Shown: piece after piece, positions 47,598 to 55,186 of the stretch
How the letters are laid out: each line of letters begins with the position of its first letter
Numbering within the stretch: the stretch's first letter is position 1
Origin: Allobranchiibius huperziae
Lineage (GTDB): Bacteria > Actinomycetota > Actinomycetes > Actinomycetales > Dermatophilaceae
Direction: 5' to 3'
Length of the DNA: 64,000 nucleotides
Assembly (NCBI RefSeq): GCF_013410455.1
Contig: NZ_JACCFW010000001.1
Location: 1,132,929 to 1,196,928 of the forward strand
Translations under genes and position numbers: made by a program
The notes under the pieces: model-generated
Seen by the model: only the letters and a program-made list of their open reading frames with translations
Told to the model about the DNA's origin: nothing
Databases searched by the model: none

Positions 47598-49046
47598 ATG
47601 ACCGATTCCCCCCGCCAGTTGCGCAACTTCATCGGCGGCGAGTACGTCGACGGTCGAGGCGAGGAGCGCCTCGACCTGGTCAGCCCCGTGACCGCGAAGG
47701 TCGTCGCGCAGGCGCCGATCTCCGGCCAGGCCGACGTCGACGCGGCGTACGCGGCGGCCGAGAAGGGCTTCGCCGAGTGGGGCCAGGTCACCCCGAGCGA
47801 GCGCCAGCAGGCGCTGCTGAAGTTCGCCGACGCCATCGAGGAGCGTGCCGACGACTTCGTGAAGCTGGAGGCGCAGAACACCGGAAAGCCGTTCGCGCTC
47901 ACGGCATCCGAGGAAGTGCCGCCCATGGTGGACCAGCTGCGCTTCTTCGCCGGCGCCGCGCGGGTGCTGGAGGGTGTGTCGGCAGGGGAGTACCTCGCCG
48001 GGCACACCTCGTGGATCCGCCGCGAGCCGATCGGTGTGGTCGGCCAGGTCACCCCGTGGAACTACCCGATGATGATGGCGATGTGGAAGATCGCGCCGGC
48101 GCTCGCCGCGGGCAACGCGATCGTCCTCAAGCCCAGCGACACCACCCCCGAGACCACGCTGCTGCTTGCCGAGCTGGCGGCGCCGTTCCTGCCCGCGGGC
48201 ACGTTCAATGTCATCACCGGTGACCGCGAGACCGGTGCGAAGGTCGTGGAGCACCCGACCCCGCAGCTCGTGGCCATCACCGGTTCGGTGCGGGCGGGCA
48301 TGCAGGTCGCCGAGGCCGCATCGCGCGACCTGAAGCGGGTGCATCTGGAGCTGGGCGGCAAGGCTCCGGTGATCGTCTTCGACGACGCCGACATCGAGGC
48401 CGCCGTCGAGGGCATCGCCACCGCCGGCTACTTCAACGCCGGCCAGGACTGCACCGCAGCCACCCGGGTGCTGGTCTCGCCCAAGATCCACGACGACTTC
48501 GTGGCGGCGCTCGCGGCGTACGCGAAGAACGAGGCCAAGGTGGGCCTGCCGGACGACGAGGACGCACTCTTCGGCCCGGTCAACAACGCCAACCAGCTCG
48601 CGCATGTGACCGGGATGCTGGACCGGCTGCCCGACCACGCGAACATCGCGGCCGGCGGGCACCGGATGAGCGGTCTCGGCGACGGCTACTTCCTGGAGCC
48701 GACCGTCGTCTCCGGGCTCACCCAGGACGACGAGATGAGCCAGCACGAGATCTTCGGGCCGGTCATCTCGGTGCAGCGCATCGAGGACGAGCAGGCCGCG
48801 ATCCGGGCGGCGAACGGTGTGGAGTACGGCCTCGCGTCGTCGGTGTGGACGCGTGACCTCGGTCGCGCGCTTCGGGTCAGCAAGGCACTCGACTTCGGCT
48901 GTGTCTGGATCAACACGCACATCCCGCTCGTCGCCGAGATGCCGCACGGTGGTTTCAAGCACAGCGGCTACGGCAAGGACCTCAGCCGCTACGGGTTCGA
49001 GGACTACACGCGCATCAAGCACGTGATGGCCAACATCAACAGCTGA
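47598..49046 (+). CDS. Gamma-aminobutyraldehyde dehydrogenase-type aldehyde dehydrogenase
   Basis: 482 residues. ATG at 47598 is chosen because AAGGAGAG ends eight bases upstream; an ATG at 47568 lacks this. The ALDH core is intact: TPWNYPMMMAMWKIAPALAAG, ELGGKAPVIVF with the general-base Glu, and GYFNAGQDCTAATRVLV with the nucleophile Cys. FIGGEYVDG and the Asn/Ala/Gly-Gln-Asp-Cys context favour the PatD/YdcW subgroup that oxidises 4-aminobutanal to GABA. It sits between sdaA and the succinate-semialdehyde dehydrogenase, which supports that role. Confidence 0.87.
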   Translation: MTDSPRQLRNFIGGEYVDGRGEERLDLVSPVTAKVVAQAPISGQADVDAAYAAAEKGFAEWGQVTPSERQQALLKFADAIEERADDFVKLEAQNTGKPFALTASEEVPPMVDQLRFFAGAARVLEGVSAGEYLAGHTSWIRREPIGVVGQVTPWNYPMMMAMWKIAPALAAGNAIVLKPSDTTPETTLLLAELAAPFLPAGTFNVITGDRETGAKVVEHPTPQLVAITGSVRAGMQVAEAASRDLKRVHLELGGKAPVIVFDDADIEAAVEGIATAGYFNAGQDCTAATRVLVSPKIHDDFVAALAAYAKNEAKVGLPDDEDALFGPVNNANQLAHVTGMLDRLPDHANIAAGGHRMSGLGDGYFLEPTVVSGLTQDDEMSQHEIFGPVISVQRIEDEQAAIRAANGVEYGLASSVWTRDLGRALRVSKALDFGCVWINTHIPLVAEMPHGGFKHSGYGKDLSRYGFEDYTRIKHVMANINS

Positions 49047-49079
49047 GCGATTCATCACGGCGTTCGACGAGGAGACGAC

Positions 49080-50528
49080 ATGACCGGAGCGGTCGAGCAG
49101 GTCACAACGCAGTTGTTCATCGGTGGGAAGTGGCGTGACGCCGAGGGCGGCAAGACCCTCACGGTCGACAACCCGGCCAGCGGGAAGGCACTCGCGACCG
49201 TCGCGGACGCGTCCCCGGCCGACGGTGTCGCGGCGCTCGCGGCCGCCGCTGCGGCACAGGCGGATTGGGCGCGTACGCCGCCGCGCGACCGCGGAGAGAT
49301 CCTGCGGTCGGCGTTCGAGCTCATCACCCAGCGTGCCGATCACTTCGCCGAGCTGATGACGCTGGAGATGGGCAAGCCCCTGGCCGAGTCCAAGGGCGAG
49401 GTGACCTACGGCGCGGAGTTCTTCCGCTGGTTCTCCGAGGAGGCGGTGCGCATCTCCGGTCGCTGGTCGACGGCACCGAACGGCGCGACCCGGCTGGTGA
49501 CGATGAAGGCTCCGGTCGGTCCCACGTTGATGATCACGCCGTGGAACTTCCCGCTGGCGATGGGCACCCGCAAGATCGGGCCGGCCATCGCGGCCGGCTG
49601 CACGATGGTGGTCAAGCCCGCCGCCGAGACGCCGCTGACGATGCTGGCGCTGGCGCAGCTGCTGGAGGAGGTCGGGCTGCCTGCCGGCGTGCTGAACGTC
49701 GTCACCACCAGCGACTCCGGCGGCGTCATGGAGCCGCTCATCCGCGACCCGCGCACCCGCAAGCTGACCTTCACCGGCTCCACCGCGGTGGGCCGCAAGC
49801 TGGTCGAGCAGTCCGCCGACCAGCTGCTGCGGCTGTCGATGGAGCTGGGCGGCAACGCGCCGTTCATCGTGTTCCACGACGCCGACGTCGACGCGGCCGT
49901 GGACGGGGCGATGCTCGCCAAGATGCGCAACATCGGCGAGGCATGCACGGCGGCCAACCGGTTCCTCGTGCACGCTGACGTGGCGCAGGAGTTCGGCGAC
50001 AAGCTCGCCCAGCGGATGGGCGCGATGGTCGTCGGTAACGGCCTGGACGACGGGGTCACCGTCGGACCGTTGATCAACGCCAAGGCGGTCGACAAGGTCG
50101 CCGCCCTGGTGCGTGATGCGGCGGAGCGCGGCTCCAAGGTCGTCTGCGGCGGGGAGCCCGGCGACGGTGAGGGGTTCTTCTACCCGCCGACCGTGCTGAC
50201 CGGCGTACCGGCTGACGCCGACCTGGTCCGGGAGGAGATCTTCGGACCGGTCGCGGCCATCCAGACCTTCACCGACGAGCAGGACGCGATCGACCGCGCC
50301 AACTCCACCGAGTACGGCCTCGCGTCGTACTTCTACACCCGCGACCTCTCCCGCACGATCCGGGTGAGCGAGGGCCTGGAGTACGGAATGGTCGGGGTCA
50401 ACCAGGGGATCATCTCCAACCCGGCTGCACCGTTCGGCGGCGTCAAGGCGAGCGGCTACGGCCGTGAAGGCGGCTTCGAGGGCATCGAGGAGTACCTCGA
50501 GACCAAGTACGTCGGTCTGGCTCTCTAG
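49080..50528 (+). CDS. gabD: Succinate-semialdehyde dehydrogenase
   Basis: 482 residues, 33 bases after the preceding dehydrogenase. Typical GabD features are FIGGKWRDAEGGKTL, TLEMGKPLAESKGEV, ITPWNFPLAMGTRKIGPA, the catalytic Glu in MELGGNAPFIVF and Cys in IGEACTAANRF. It oxidises succinate semialdehyde to succinate with NAD(P), feeding the TCA cycle. With the upstream dehydrogenase and the divergent aminotransferase it completes putrescine/GABA degradation. Confidence 0.92.
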   Translation: MTGAVEQVTTQLFIGGKWRDAEGGKTLTVDNPASGKALATVADASPADGVAALAAAAAAQADWARTPPRDRGEILRSAFELITQRADHFAELMTLEMGKPLAESKGEVTYGAEFFRWFSEEAVRISGRWSTAPNGATRLVTMKAPVGPTLMITPWNFPLAMGTRKIGPAIAAGCTMVVKPAAETPLTMLALAQLLEEVGLPAGVLNVVTTSDSGGVMEPLIRDPRTRKLTFTGSTAVGRKLVEQSADQLLRLSMELGGNAPFIVFHDADVDAAVDGAMLAKMRNIGEACTAANRFLVHADVAQEFGDKLAQRMGAMVVGNGLDDGVTVGPLINAKAVDKVAALVRDAAERGSKVVCGGEPGDGEGFFYPPTVLTGVPADADLVREEIFGPVAAIQTFTDEQDAIDRANSTEYGLASYFYTRDLSRTIRVSEGLEYGMVGVNQGIISNPAAPFGGVKASGYGREGGFEGIEEYLETKYVGLAL

Positions 50529-50558
50529 CGTTCGTCCGCACCGCCAGCCCCACGTTGC

Positions 50559-50626
50559 ACGCTGACGGTGTTCGCGTTCGTTGACGGTGTTGCAACGCCG
50601 TCAACGAACGTGAACAGCGTCAGCGT
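50559..50626. terminator. 33-bp near-perfect inverted repeat between gabD and the HNH gene
   Basis: Left arm 50559-50591 and right arm 50594-50626 pair with one mismatch and two G-T pairs around a 2-base turn. It fills most of the 97-base spacer between convergent genes and touches the HNH stop codon at 50626. A bidirectional terminator is the simplest reading; its length and near-perfect symmetry are unusual. Confidence 0.65.
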
Positions 50627-52023
50627 CAGGCTGCTGGGTTCTGGCCGGGTCGGGTGGGCATCAGGCCTGGTGTGAGGTCCCAGGTGACGCCGGATGCGGC
50701 GACGGTGGCGGTGAGCAGGTCGCGGTGCACGATGGTGTGGTGGCGGGCGCAGAGCAGTGCCGCGTTGCCGAGGTTCGTTTCGCCGCCGGCCCACCAGGGC
50801 CTCATATGGTGGGCATCGCACAAGTCCGGTGGCCGATCACAGCCGGGGAAGGTGCAGTGCTGGTCGCGGTGGATGATCGCGGTGCGTAGTCCGCCGGTGA
50901 AGAGGCGTTTGGCGCGGCCGACATCCAATGGTTCGGAGTCGGTGCCGAGGACTGCGGGGATGAGGTCGGCGTCGCACGCCATCCGTCGTAGAGTCCCGGC
51001 GTCGAGATGCTCACCGTCGGTGGTGCGCCCGATGCCCGGCAGGTACGTCGGCAGCGATCTGGTTTCGTGCGAACCGTTTTCGCTGAGATCGTCGAGCCGG
51101 CCTGCGTTGCGAAGGCCCTCGTAGAGGGTGTTGTAGTCCAGGGTGACCAGGATCTTGGCGGTCCCGCCGAACTCCCCGACCGGCCGAGGGGCGGTGCCGT
51201 CGAGGACGCCTGCGGCGGTGTCGATCAGTCGCACCAGGGCGTCCGCACGCCGTTTGGCCGGAGTGCGGGTGTCCCGCTCGGCCACGCTGGTGCCGGCCTG
51301 GGTTTCCACTGGCGCGGGCGCGGACAGGGCGCGCAGGGCGTGCTTGACCACCGCGGCGTGCCCGCTCGAGAGTTCGGCCACGAACCGGGTCAGGCCACTG
51401 GGCAGGTCGGCCCAGAACACCGACTCGCACTCCTGCTGACGCTCCTCGTCGCGGACCAGGCGTTCGGGGGCGTACTCACCCAAGATGCGGGTGCTGAGCT
51501 CCCGCAACGTGCGAGACCCGTGGTCGGACAACGACAGATAGCGACCGAGCAGCCCGTCGCGGTCGGCGGCCGGGAGCTGCGGCAGGATCCGCGGCACCTC
51601 CCGTAAGGCCACGTCGGCGACCGGCACGCTCGCCGACCCGTCGGCCAGCGCGTCGACCACGACCTGGTTGCGAGGATCGGCGCAGTCCACCCCCACCCTC
51701 CCGACCCGTCGTACGACGGTCGGCTCCACACCGGTCGCCTGCCGGGCGACCCACGCCGGTGCCCCGGTCGCGGTGGAGTTCGCGACCGTGCCGCGGCTCA
51801 GCGCATCCGCGGTGGCCAGCGCCGCGACGTTCTCCATCCGGCTGCCCATCCGCAGCATGCTCCCGACGACCTCGCCCAGCGCCGCTTCGTCCAACTGCCA
51901 CAACGCGGTCGGCCATTCGTCCAGAGCGTCAGTGAACTCGACGAGCAGGGCCACCAACCTCGCGCCCGTCCCTGGAATGGCAGGCGCAGCGGGCTGAGGT
52001 GTCTCGCCGATCGACTGCGCCAT
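50626..52023 (-). CDS. DUF222/HNH endonuclease (13E12-like)
   Basis: 465 residues. The N-terminal DUF222 helical region (about 20-330) is followed by an HNH nuclease domain: RTAIIHRDQHCTFPGCDRPP, DLCDAHHMRPWWAGGETNLGN and ALLCARHHTIVH, with paired Cys for zinc and the His-Asn-His set. Such genes are numerous in actinobacteria (13E12 repeat family in Mycobacterium); their role is unclear. No intron or transposase is associated. It is divergent from the WXG-like operon across a spacer with DnaA-box-like sequences. Confidence 0.92.
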   Translation of the reverse strand: MAQSIGETPQPAAPAIPGTGARLVALLVEFTDALDEWPTALWQLDEAALGEVVGSMLRMGSRMENVAALATADALSRGTVANSTATGAPAWVARQATGVEPTVVRRVGRVGVDCADPRNQVVVDALADGSASVPVADVALREVPRILPQLPAADRDGLLGRYLSLSDHGSRTLRELSTRILGEYAPERLVRDEERQQECESVFWADLPSGLTRFVAELSSGHAAVVKHALRALSAPAPVETQAGTSVAERDTRTPAKRRADALVRLIDTAAGVLDGTAPRPVGEFGGTAKILVTLDYNTLYEGLRNAGRLDDLSENGSHETRSLPTYLPGIGRTTDGEHLDAGTLRRMACDADLIPAVLGTDSEPLDVGRAKRLFTGGLRTAIIHRDQHCTFPGCDRPPDLCDAHHMRPWWAGGETNLGNAALLCARHHTIVHRDLLTATVAASGVTWDLTPGLMPTRPGQNPAA

Positions 52024-52142
52024 GGCCCCTCCTGGACTGCTCGCCCCTGCCCCTTACCTACATTCTGGATCATACGCGTGTTCGATAGCTGTAGCAAGGG
52101 TTTGTCCTTCGAAAACTACTGCGATTATTGATGATTCGAGAG

Positions 52143-52275
52143 CTCTTATCCACATCCCCCGCTGTCGAGGTGGACATTTCAGGGTTGTCCACAGTTCAGC
52201 CGGCCGCGCTTCCGCGTCCGGGCACCGAACTGGTGCTGCCGTGTGCCGGGTGGCTGGCCCTGGCCCTGTGGACAA
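52143..52275. promoter_or_regulatory. Cluster of TTATCCACA/TTGTCCACA boxes in the HNH-WXG divergent spacer
   Basis: Perfect DnaA-box-type 9-mers occur at 52146-52154 (TTATCCACA), 52185-52193 (TTGTCCACA) and, inverted, 52267-52275. The first two sit in the same paired context as at 22063-22102 (CTC..TCCACATCCCC, then GTCCACAG). The whole spacer 52024-52341 is 318 bases with no convincing gene and a locally AT-rich left part. This is not an origin by context (no dnaA, dnaN or gyrase genes). Regulation by DnaA or another factor is inference. Confidence 0.55.
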
Positions 52276-52341
52276 CTTCTGCGGGCTCCGGCGGTCTGCT
52301 CCTAACGTGCAACCAGTCGCACGCGGTGGAGGGAGACGGCG

Positions 52342-52641
52342 GTGGATCGACGAGGTCGATGGCAGGTGTCGCCGGACGCTCTGGAGCATGAGGCGGGGGC
52401 GCTGGGCGCGATCTCGCACCCAGCGGAGTACGGCGCCGCGCGGACTGTCCTGGCTCTGGCTGCGGCGGTGTCGGGAGCCGAGTCGCTCACTGCTGCCGTG
52501 AGATTCGGTCAGCGGTCGGCAACAGCATTCTCAGGGCTGGACGAGCAGCGCGCGGGTCTGACCCGCGCACTGCGGCGAGCCGCGGCGGCCTACGCCGGTC
52601 AGGAGGCCGAGGTCGAGGCCGGGATGCGGCCGGGGCCATGA
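52342..52641 (+). CDS. Small helical protein resembling type VII secretion EspC/WXG100-like proteins
   Basis: 99 residues, GTG start with GGAGGG seven bases upstream. The sequence is almost entirely Ala/Leu/Glu/Arg helix: SPDALEHEAGALGAI, then LTRALRRAAAAYAGQEAEV. A Y-x3-E motif (Tyr84, Glu88) near the C-terminus matches the YxxxD/E export signal of ESX substrates, and Phe63-Ser-Gly65 may stand in for WxG. No Cys. The stop overlaps the next ATG (52638-52641), typical of helical partner pairs. No secretion ATPase gene lies in the window. Family assignment is by pattern only. Confidence 0.6.
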   Translation: MDRRGRWQVSPDALEHEAGALGAISHPAEYGAARTVLALAAAVSGAESLTAAVRFGQRSATAFSGLDEQRAGLTRALRRAAAAYAGQEAEVEAGMRPGP

Positions 52642-53252
52642 ACGGCCGGCGGCCCGACCCCGTCGCGATCCGCGCCGCGGCACGTCAGATCATGCGCGCG
52701 GCTGAAGATCTGGAGCACGATGCGTCGGTCGCGGCCGCCTGCATCTGCCGTCTCGAAGGGCGTTGGACGGGGAGCGCCGCGTTGGTGCACGCGGGTGCCA
52801 TCGGCGACTACGCCCGGGGCCTGCGGGCCACCGCAACCCTGTTGGGGCAGGTCGCCGGAGAGGCGACCGCGGTGGCTCTGCACCTGGACCGGGATCTGGT
52901 CGACCTCGGCCGACTCGAAGCGCAACGCGCCAGCGCGAGCGTCCCGGCCGCGTCCCATCTCGACGTGCGGATCGCGGAGGTGTGGTCCTCGATCCGCTGC
53001 CATCAGGCGCGATTCGCGCTCTCGCTGGACAGCGTGGACCTGCAGCGCGCCGCCCCGGTTCCCGGGGGCCGCATGCGCACGGGCCCGGTGCGGATGCCCG
53101 AACTGGGTGTCGTCGATCCAGGGCGTATGCGCACCGGACCGGTGCGGCCCATCGGCGCCGAGCCGCGCGCTGATCTCTGGGGTCCCGGCCACATGCGCAC
53201 CGGACCGGTTCGACGGCTCCTGGCGGTCCACCGGCCGGTGGTGCTCCCGTGA
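52638..53252 (+). CDS. WXG100-like helical protein with a C-terminal MRTGPVR repeat tail
   Basis: 204 residues, coupled to both neighbours by four-base overlaps. Residues about 8-95 form two predicted helices around Trp43-Thr-Gly45 (RLEGRWTGSAALVHAG), the WxG turn of WXG100 proteins. The C-terminal 60 residues are not helical and contain the motif MRTGPVR three times (preceded by R145, R163 and H185), each flanked by Gly/Pro. The repeats are conserved at protein level and partly diverged in DNA. Function unknown; it may be a T7SS-type substrate or a surface-binding partner of the upstream helical protein. Confidence 0.6.
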   Translation: MNGRRPDPVAIRAAARQIMRAAEDLEHDASVAAACICRLEGRWTGSAALVHAGAIGDYARGLRATATLLGQVAGEATAVALHLDRDLVDLGRLEAQRASASVPAASHLDVRIAEVWSSIRCHQARFALSLDSVDLQRAAPVPGGRMRTGPVRMPELGVVDPGRMRTGPVRPIGAEPRADLWGPGHMRTGPVRRLLAVHRPVVLP

Positions 53253-53914
53253 CGGCCCCGCTGTTCCGGCTCACCGACGAGGAGCTGCAGCTGTTCGGCG
53301 CCGCGGGCGATGTCGACACGCCGTACCTTGACCGGTTGGGCACGGCACAGCGATCGGTCGCGGTGGACGTCGCCTACCGAGCCCTGTGCGCGCACGGTGT
53401 CGCGCTCGAGGCAGGTGAAGGTCTGCTGATGCCGGACGAGCTGGTGCACCTCCTTCAGGTGCGTGCGAATCCCGAGCGTTCGTACCGGATCGAGGTATGC
53501 GCGGAGGGTGCGCGGTCGCTGCGCCACGTGTACGACGCAGGCGGGACCACGGTGTGCGAGGACATCTCGAACGACGGGTTGCACGACTTCGACGTGCTCC
53601 CGGCGGGTCGCTCCGTGCAGCTGGTGCTCGCCGCGCTGACACCGGAGCTGCAGTCCGAGCCCGACGGAGTCTCCGTGCGTGGGCGGGTCGTCGTCAGCCC
53701 CTGGTCGACGTCCGAACCGGCGCCCTGGGGCCGCGCTCTGGCGACGGCCGACGTGACCGTGCGCGCACCGGGACAAGCGGCCACCACGGTGTGCGTCGTC
53801 TGGGGCGACTCCGGCACCTACGTGGTGAGCCCAGCCGCCGATCTCACAGCGCCAGACGCCCGCGGGCTGTGCCGGATGATCGCCGCGCACCTCGGCATCG
53901 AGCAGGCGAGCTGA
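53249..53914 (+). CDS. Hypothetical protein, possible EspG-like chaperone
   Basis: 221 residues; GTG start overlapping the previous stop. A first segment FRLTDEELQLFGAAGDVDTP is followed by helix, then long alternating beta-rich stretches (SYRIEVCAEGARSLRHVYDA, SVQLVLAALTPEL). Size, position behind two WXG-like genes and the alpha/beta make-up recall ESX secretion-associated EspG chaperones, but I see no decisive motif. It ends 41 bases before dxr and shows normal codon use, so it is probably a real gene. Treat the EspG suggestion as a hypothesis. Confidence 0.5.
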   Translation: MTAPLFRLTDEELQLFGAAGDVDTPYLDRLGTAQRSVAVDVAYRALCAHGVALEAGEGLLMPDELVHLLQVRANPERSYRIEVCAEGARSLRHVYDAGGTTVCEDISNDGLHDFDVLPAGRSVQLVLAALTPELQSEPDGVSVRGRVVVSPWSTSEPAPWGRALATADVTVRAPGQAATTVCVVWGDSGTYVVSPAADLTAPDARGLCRMIAAHLGIEQAS

Positions 53915-53955
53915 GCGACGCCACCCCACCAGAGGTTCCCGGGCACAATGGCGCA

Positions 53956-55149
53956 GTGAGCACCGACGCCCGTCCCCGCACCATCGCCCTGCTCGGTTCG
54001 ACCGGGTCGATCGGCACCCAGGCCGTCCAGATCGTGCGTCAGCACCCCGAGGCGTTCGATGTCGTCGCGATCGCGGCGGGCGGGCGGGATCTGGGGCTGG
54101 TAGCCCGCCAGGCGGTCGAGTTGGACGCCGAACTGGTCGCCGTAGCGGCCGGTGCCGAAGCAGATCTACGCCGGATGATCGACGACGTGGCGCGCTCGGC
54201 GGGTCGACCGTCGTACGCACCACGGATCGTGGTCGGGTCGGACGCGGCGACGCAGGCGGCGCAGTGCGGAGCCGACGTCGTCCTCAACGGCATCACCGGA
54301 TCGATCGGACTGCGCCCTACGCTGGCGGCGCTGCGCGCGGGTTCGACGCTGGCTCTGGCCAACAAGGAGTCGCTCATCGTCGGCGGACCGATCGTGAAGG
54401 CCCTCGCCGCCCCAGGGCAGATCGTGCCGGTCGACAGCGAGCACAGCGCCATCGCGCAGTGCCTCAAAGCCGGCGACCACGACGAGGTACGCCGGCTGCT
54501 GGTCACGGCGAGCGGCGGACCGTTCCGTGGTCGGCCGCGAGAGGAGCTGCACGACGTCACCCCGCAGCAGGCGCTCGCGCACCCCAACTTCTCGATGGGC
54601 CGGGTGATCACCACCAACTCCGCGACCCTGGTCAACAAGGGTCTGGAGGTCATCGAGGCCCACCTGCTCTTCGACATCCCGCTGGAGCGGATCGACGTGG
54701 TCGTGCACCCGCAGCAGATGATCCACTCCATGGTCGAGTTCGTCGACGGCTCCACCATCGCCCAATGCGGGCCGCCGAGCATGCTGGTGCCGATCGCGCT
54801 CGGCCTCGGGTGGCCGCGTCACGTGCCGGACGCCGGGCCCCGCATCGACTGGACCACGGCCTCCAGCTGGGACTTCGAACCGCTGGACGACGAGGCGTTC
54901 CCCTCCGTCGGGCTCGCGCGGCAGGTCGGTTCGGCCGGAGCGACGTACCCCGCCGTCTACAACGCCGCCAACGAGGAGTGCGTCGACGCCTTCCACGACG
55001 GGCGACTGCGCTTCACGGCCATCGTCGACACGGTGGCGAAGGTGGTCGGCGACCATCAGGCGCAGGCGGGGGAGTTGACCGTCGAGCAGGTGCTGCAGGC
55101 CGAGGACTGGGCGCGCGGCCGCGCACAGGAACTTCTCGCGGCGCAGTGA
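53956..55149 (+). CDS. dxr: 1-deoxy-D-xylulose-5-phosphate reductoisomerase
   Basis: 397 residues from the GTG at 53956, the family length. NADPH motif LLGSTGSIGTQAVQIV, LANKESLIVGGPIV, the metal/substrate motif PVDSEHSAIAQCL and SGGPFRGRPREELHDVTP are all present, as is the C-terminal NAANEECVDAF. It converts DXP to MEP, the committed step of non-mevalonate isoprenoid synthesis. ispG, a later step, is encoded 1.4 kb downstream with rseP between them. Confidence 0.97.
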   Translation: MSTDARPRTIALLGSTGSIGTQAVQIVRQHPEAFDVVAIAAGGRDLGLVARQAVELDAELVAVAAGAEADLRRMIDDVARSAGRPSYAPRIVVGSDAATQAAQCGADVVLNGITGSIGLRPTLAALRAGSTLALANKESLIVGGPIVKALAAPGQIVPVDSEHSAIAQCLKAGDHDEVRRLLVTASGGPFRGRPREELHDVTPQQALAHPNFSMGRVITTNSATLVNKGLEVIEAHLLFDIPLERIDVVVHPQQMIHSMVEFVDGSTIAQCGPPSMLVPIALGLGWPRHVPDAGPRIDWTTASSWDFEPLDDEAFPSVGLARQVGSAGATYPAVYNAANEECVDAFHDGRLRFTAIVDTVAKVVGDHQAQAGELTVEQVLQAEDWARGRAQELLAAQ

Positions 55150-55186
55150 GCGAGGCGGGTTTCGCCGCGCATGAGAACCTAGTCGG

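Noticed and set aside
47538-49973. Long open frame (811 codons) on the minus strand opposite the two aldehyde dehydrogenase genes
   Set aside because: It is a GC-driven shadow of two clearly recognisable genes; its protein is Arg/His/Val-rich with no family pattern and no ribosome site.
50626-52023. HNH gene as a homing endonuclease or mobile element
   Set aside because: DUF222/HNH genes are common stand-alone genes in actinobacteria; no intron, intein or target-site duplication is seen.
52143-52275. Replication origin
   Set aside because: DnaA-type boxes are present, but dnaA, dnaN, recF, gyrB and rpmH are absent and the flanking genes are not origin-linked.
52128-52391. 87-codon open frame in the HNH-WXG spacer
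   Set aside because: It overlaps the start of the better-supported helical protein gene, crosses the TCCACA boxes, and has no ribosome site or recognisable fold.
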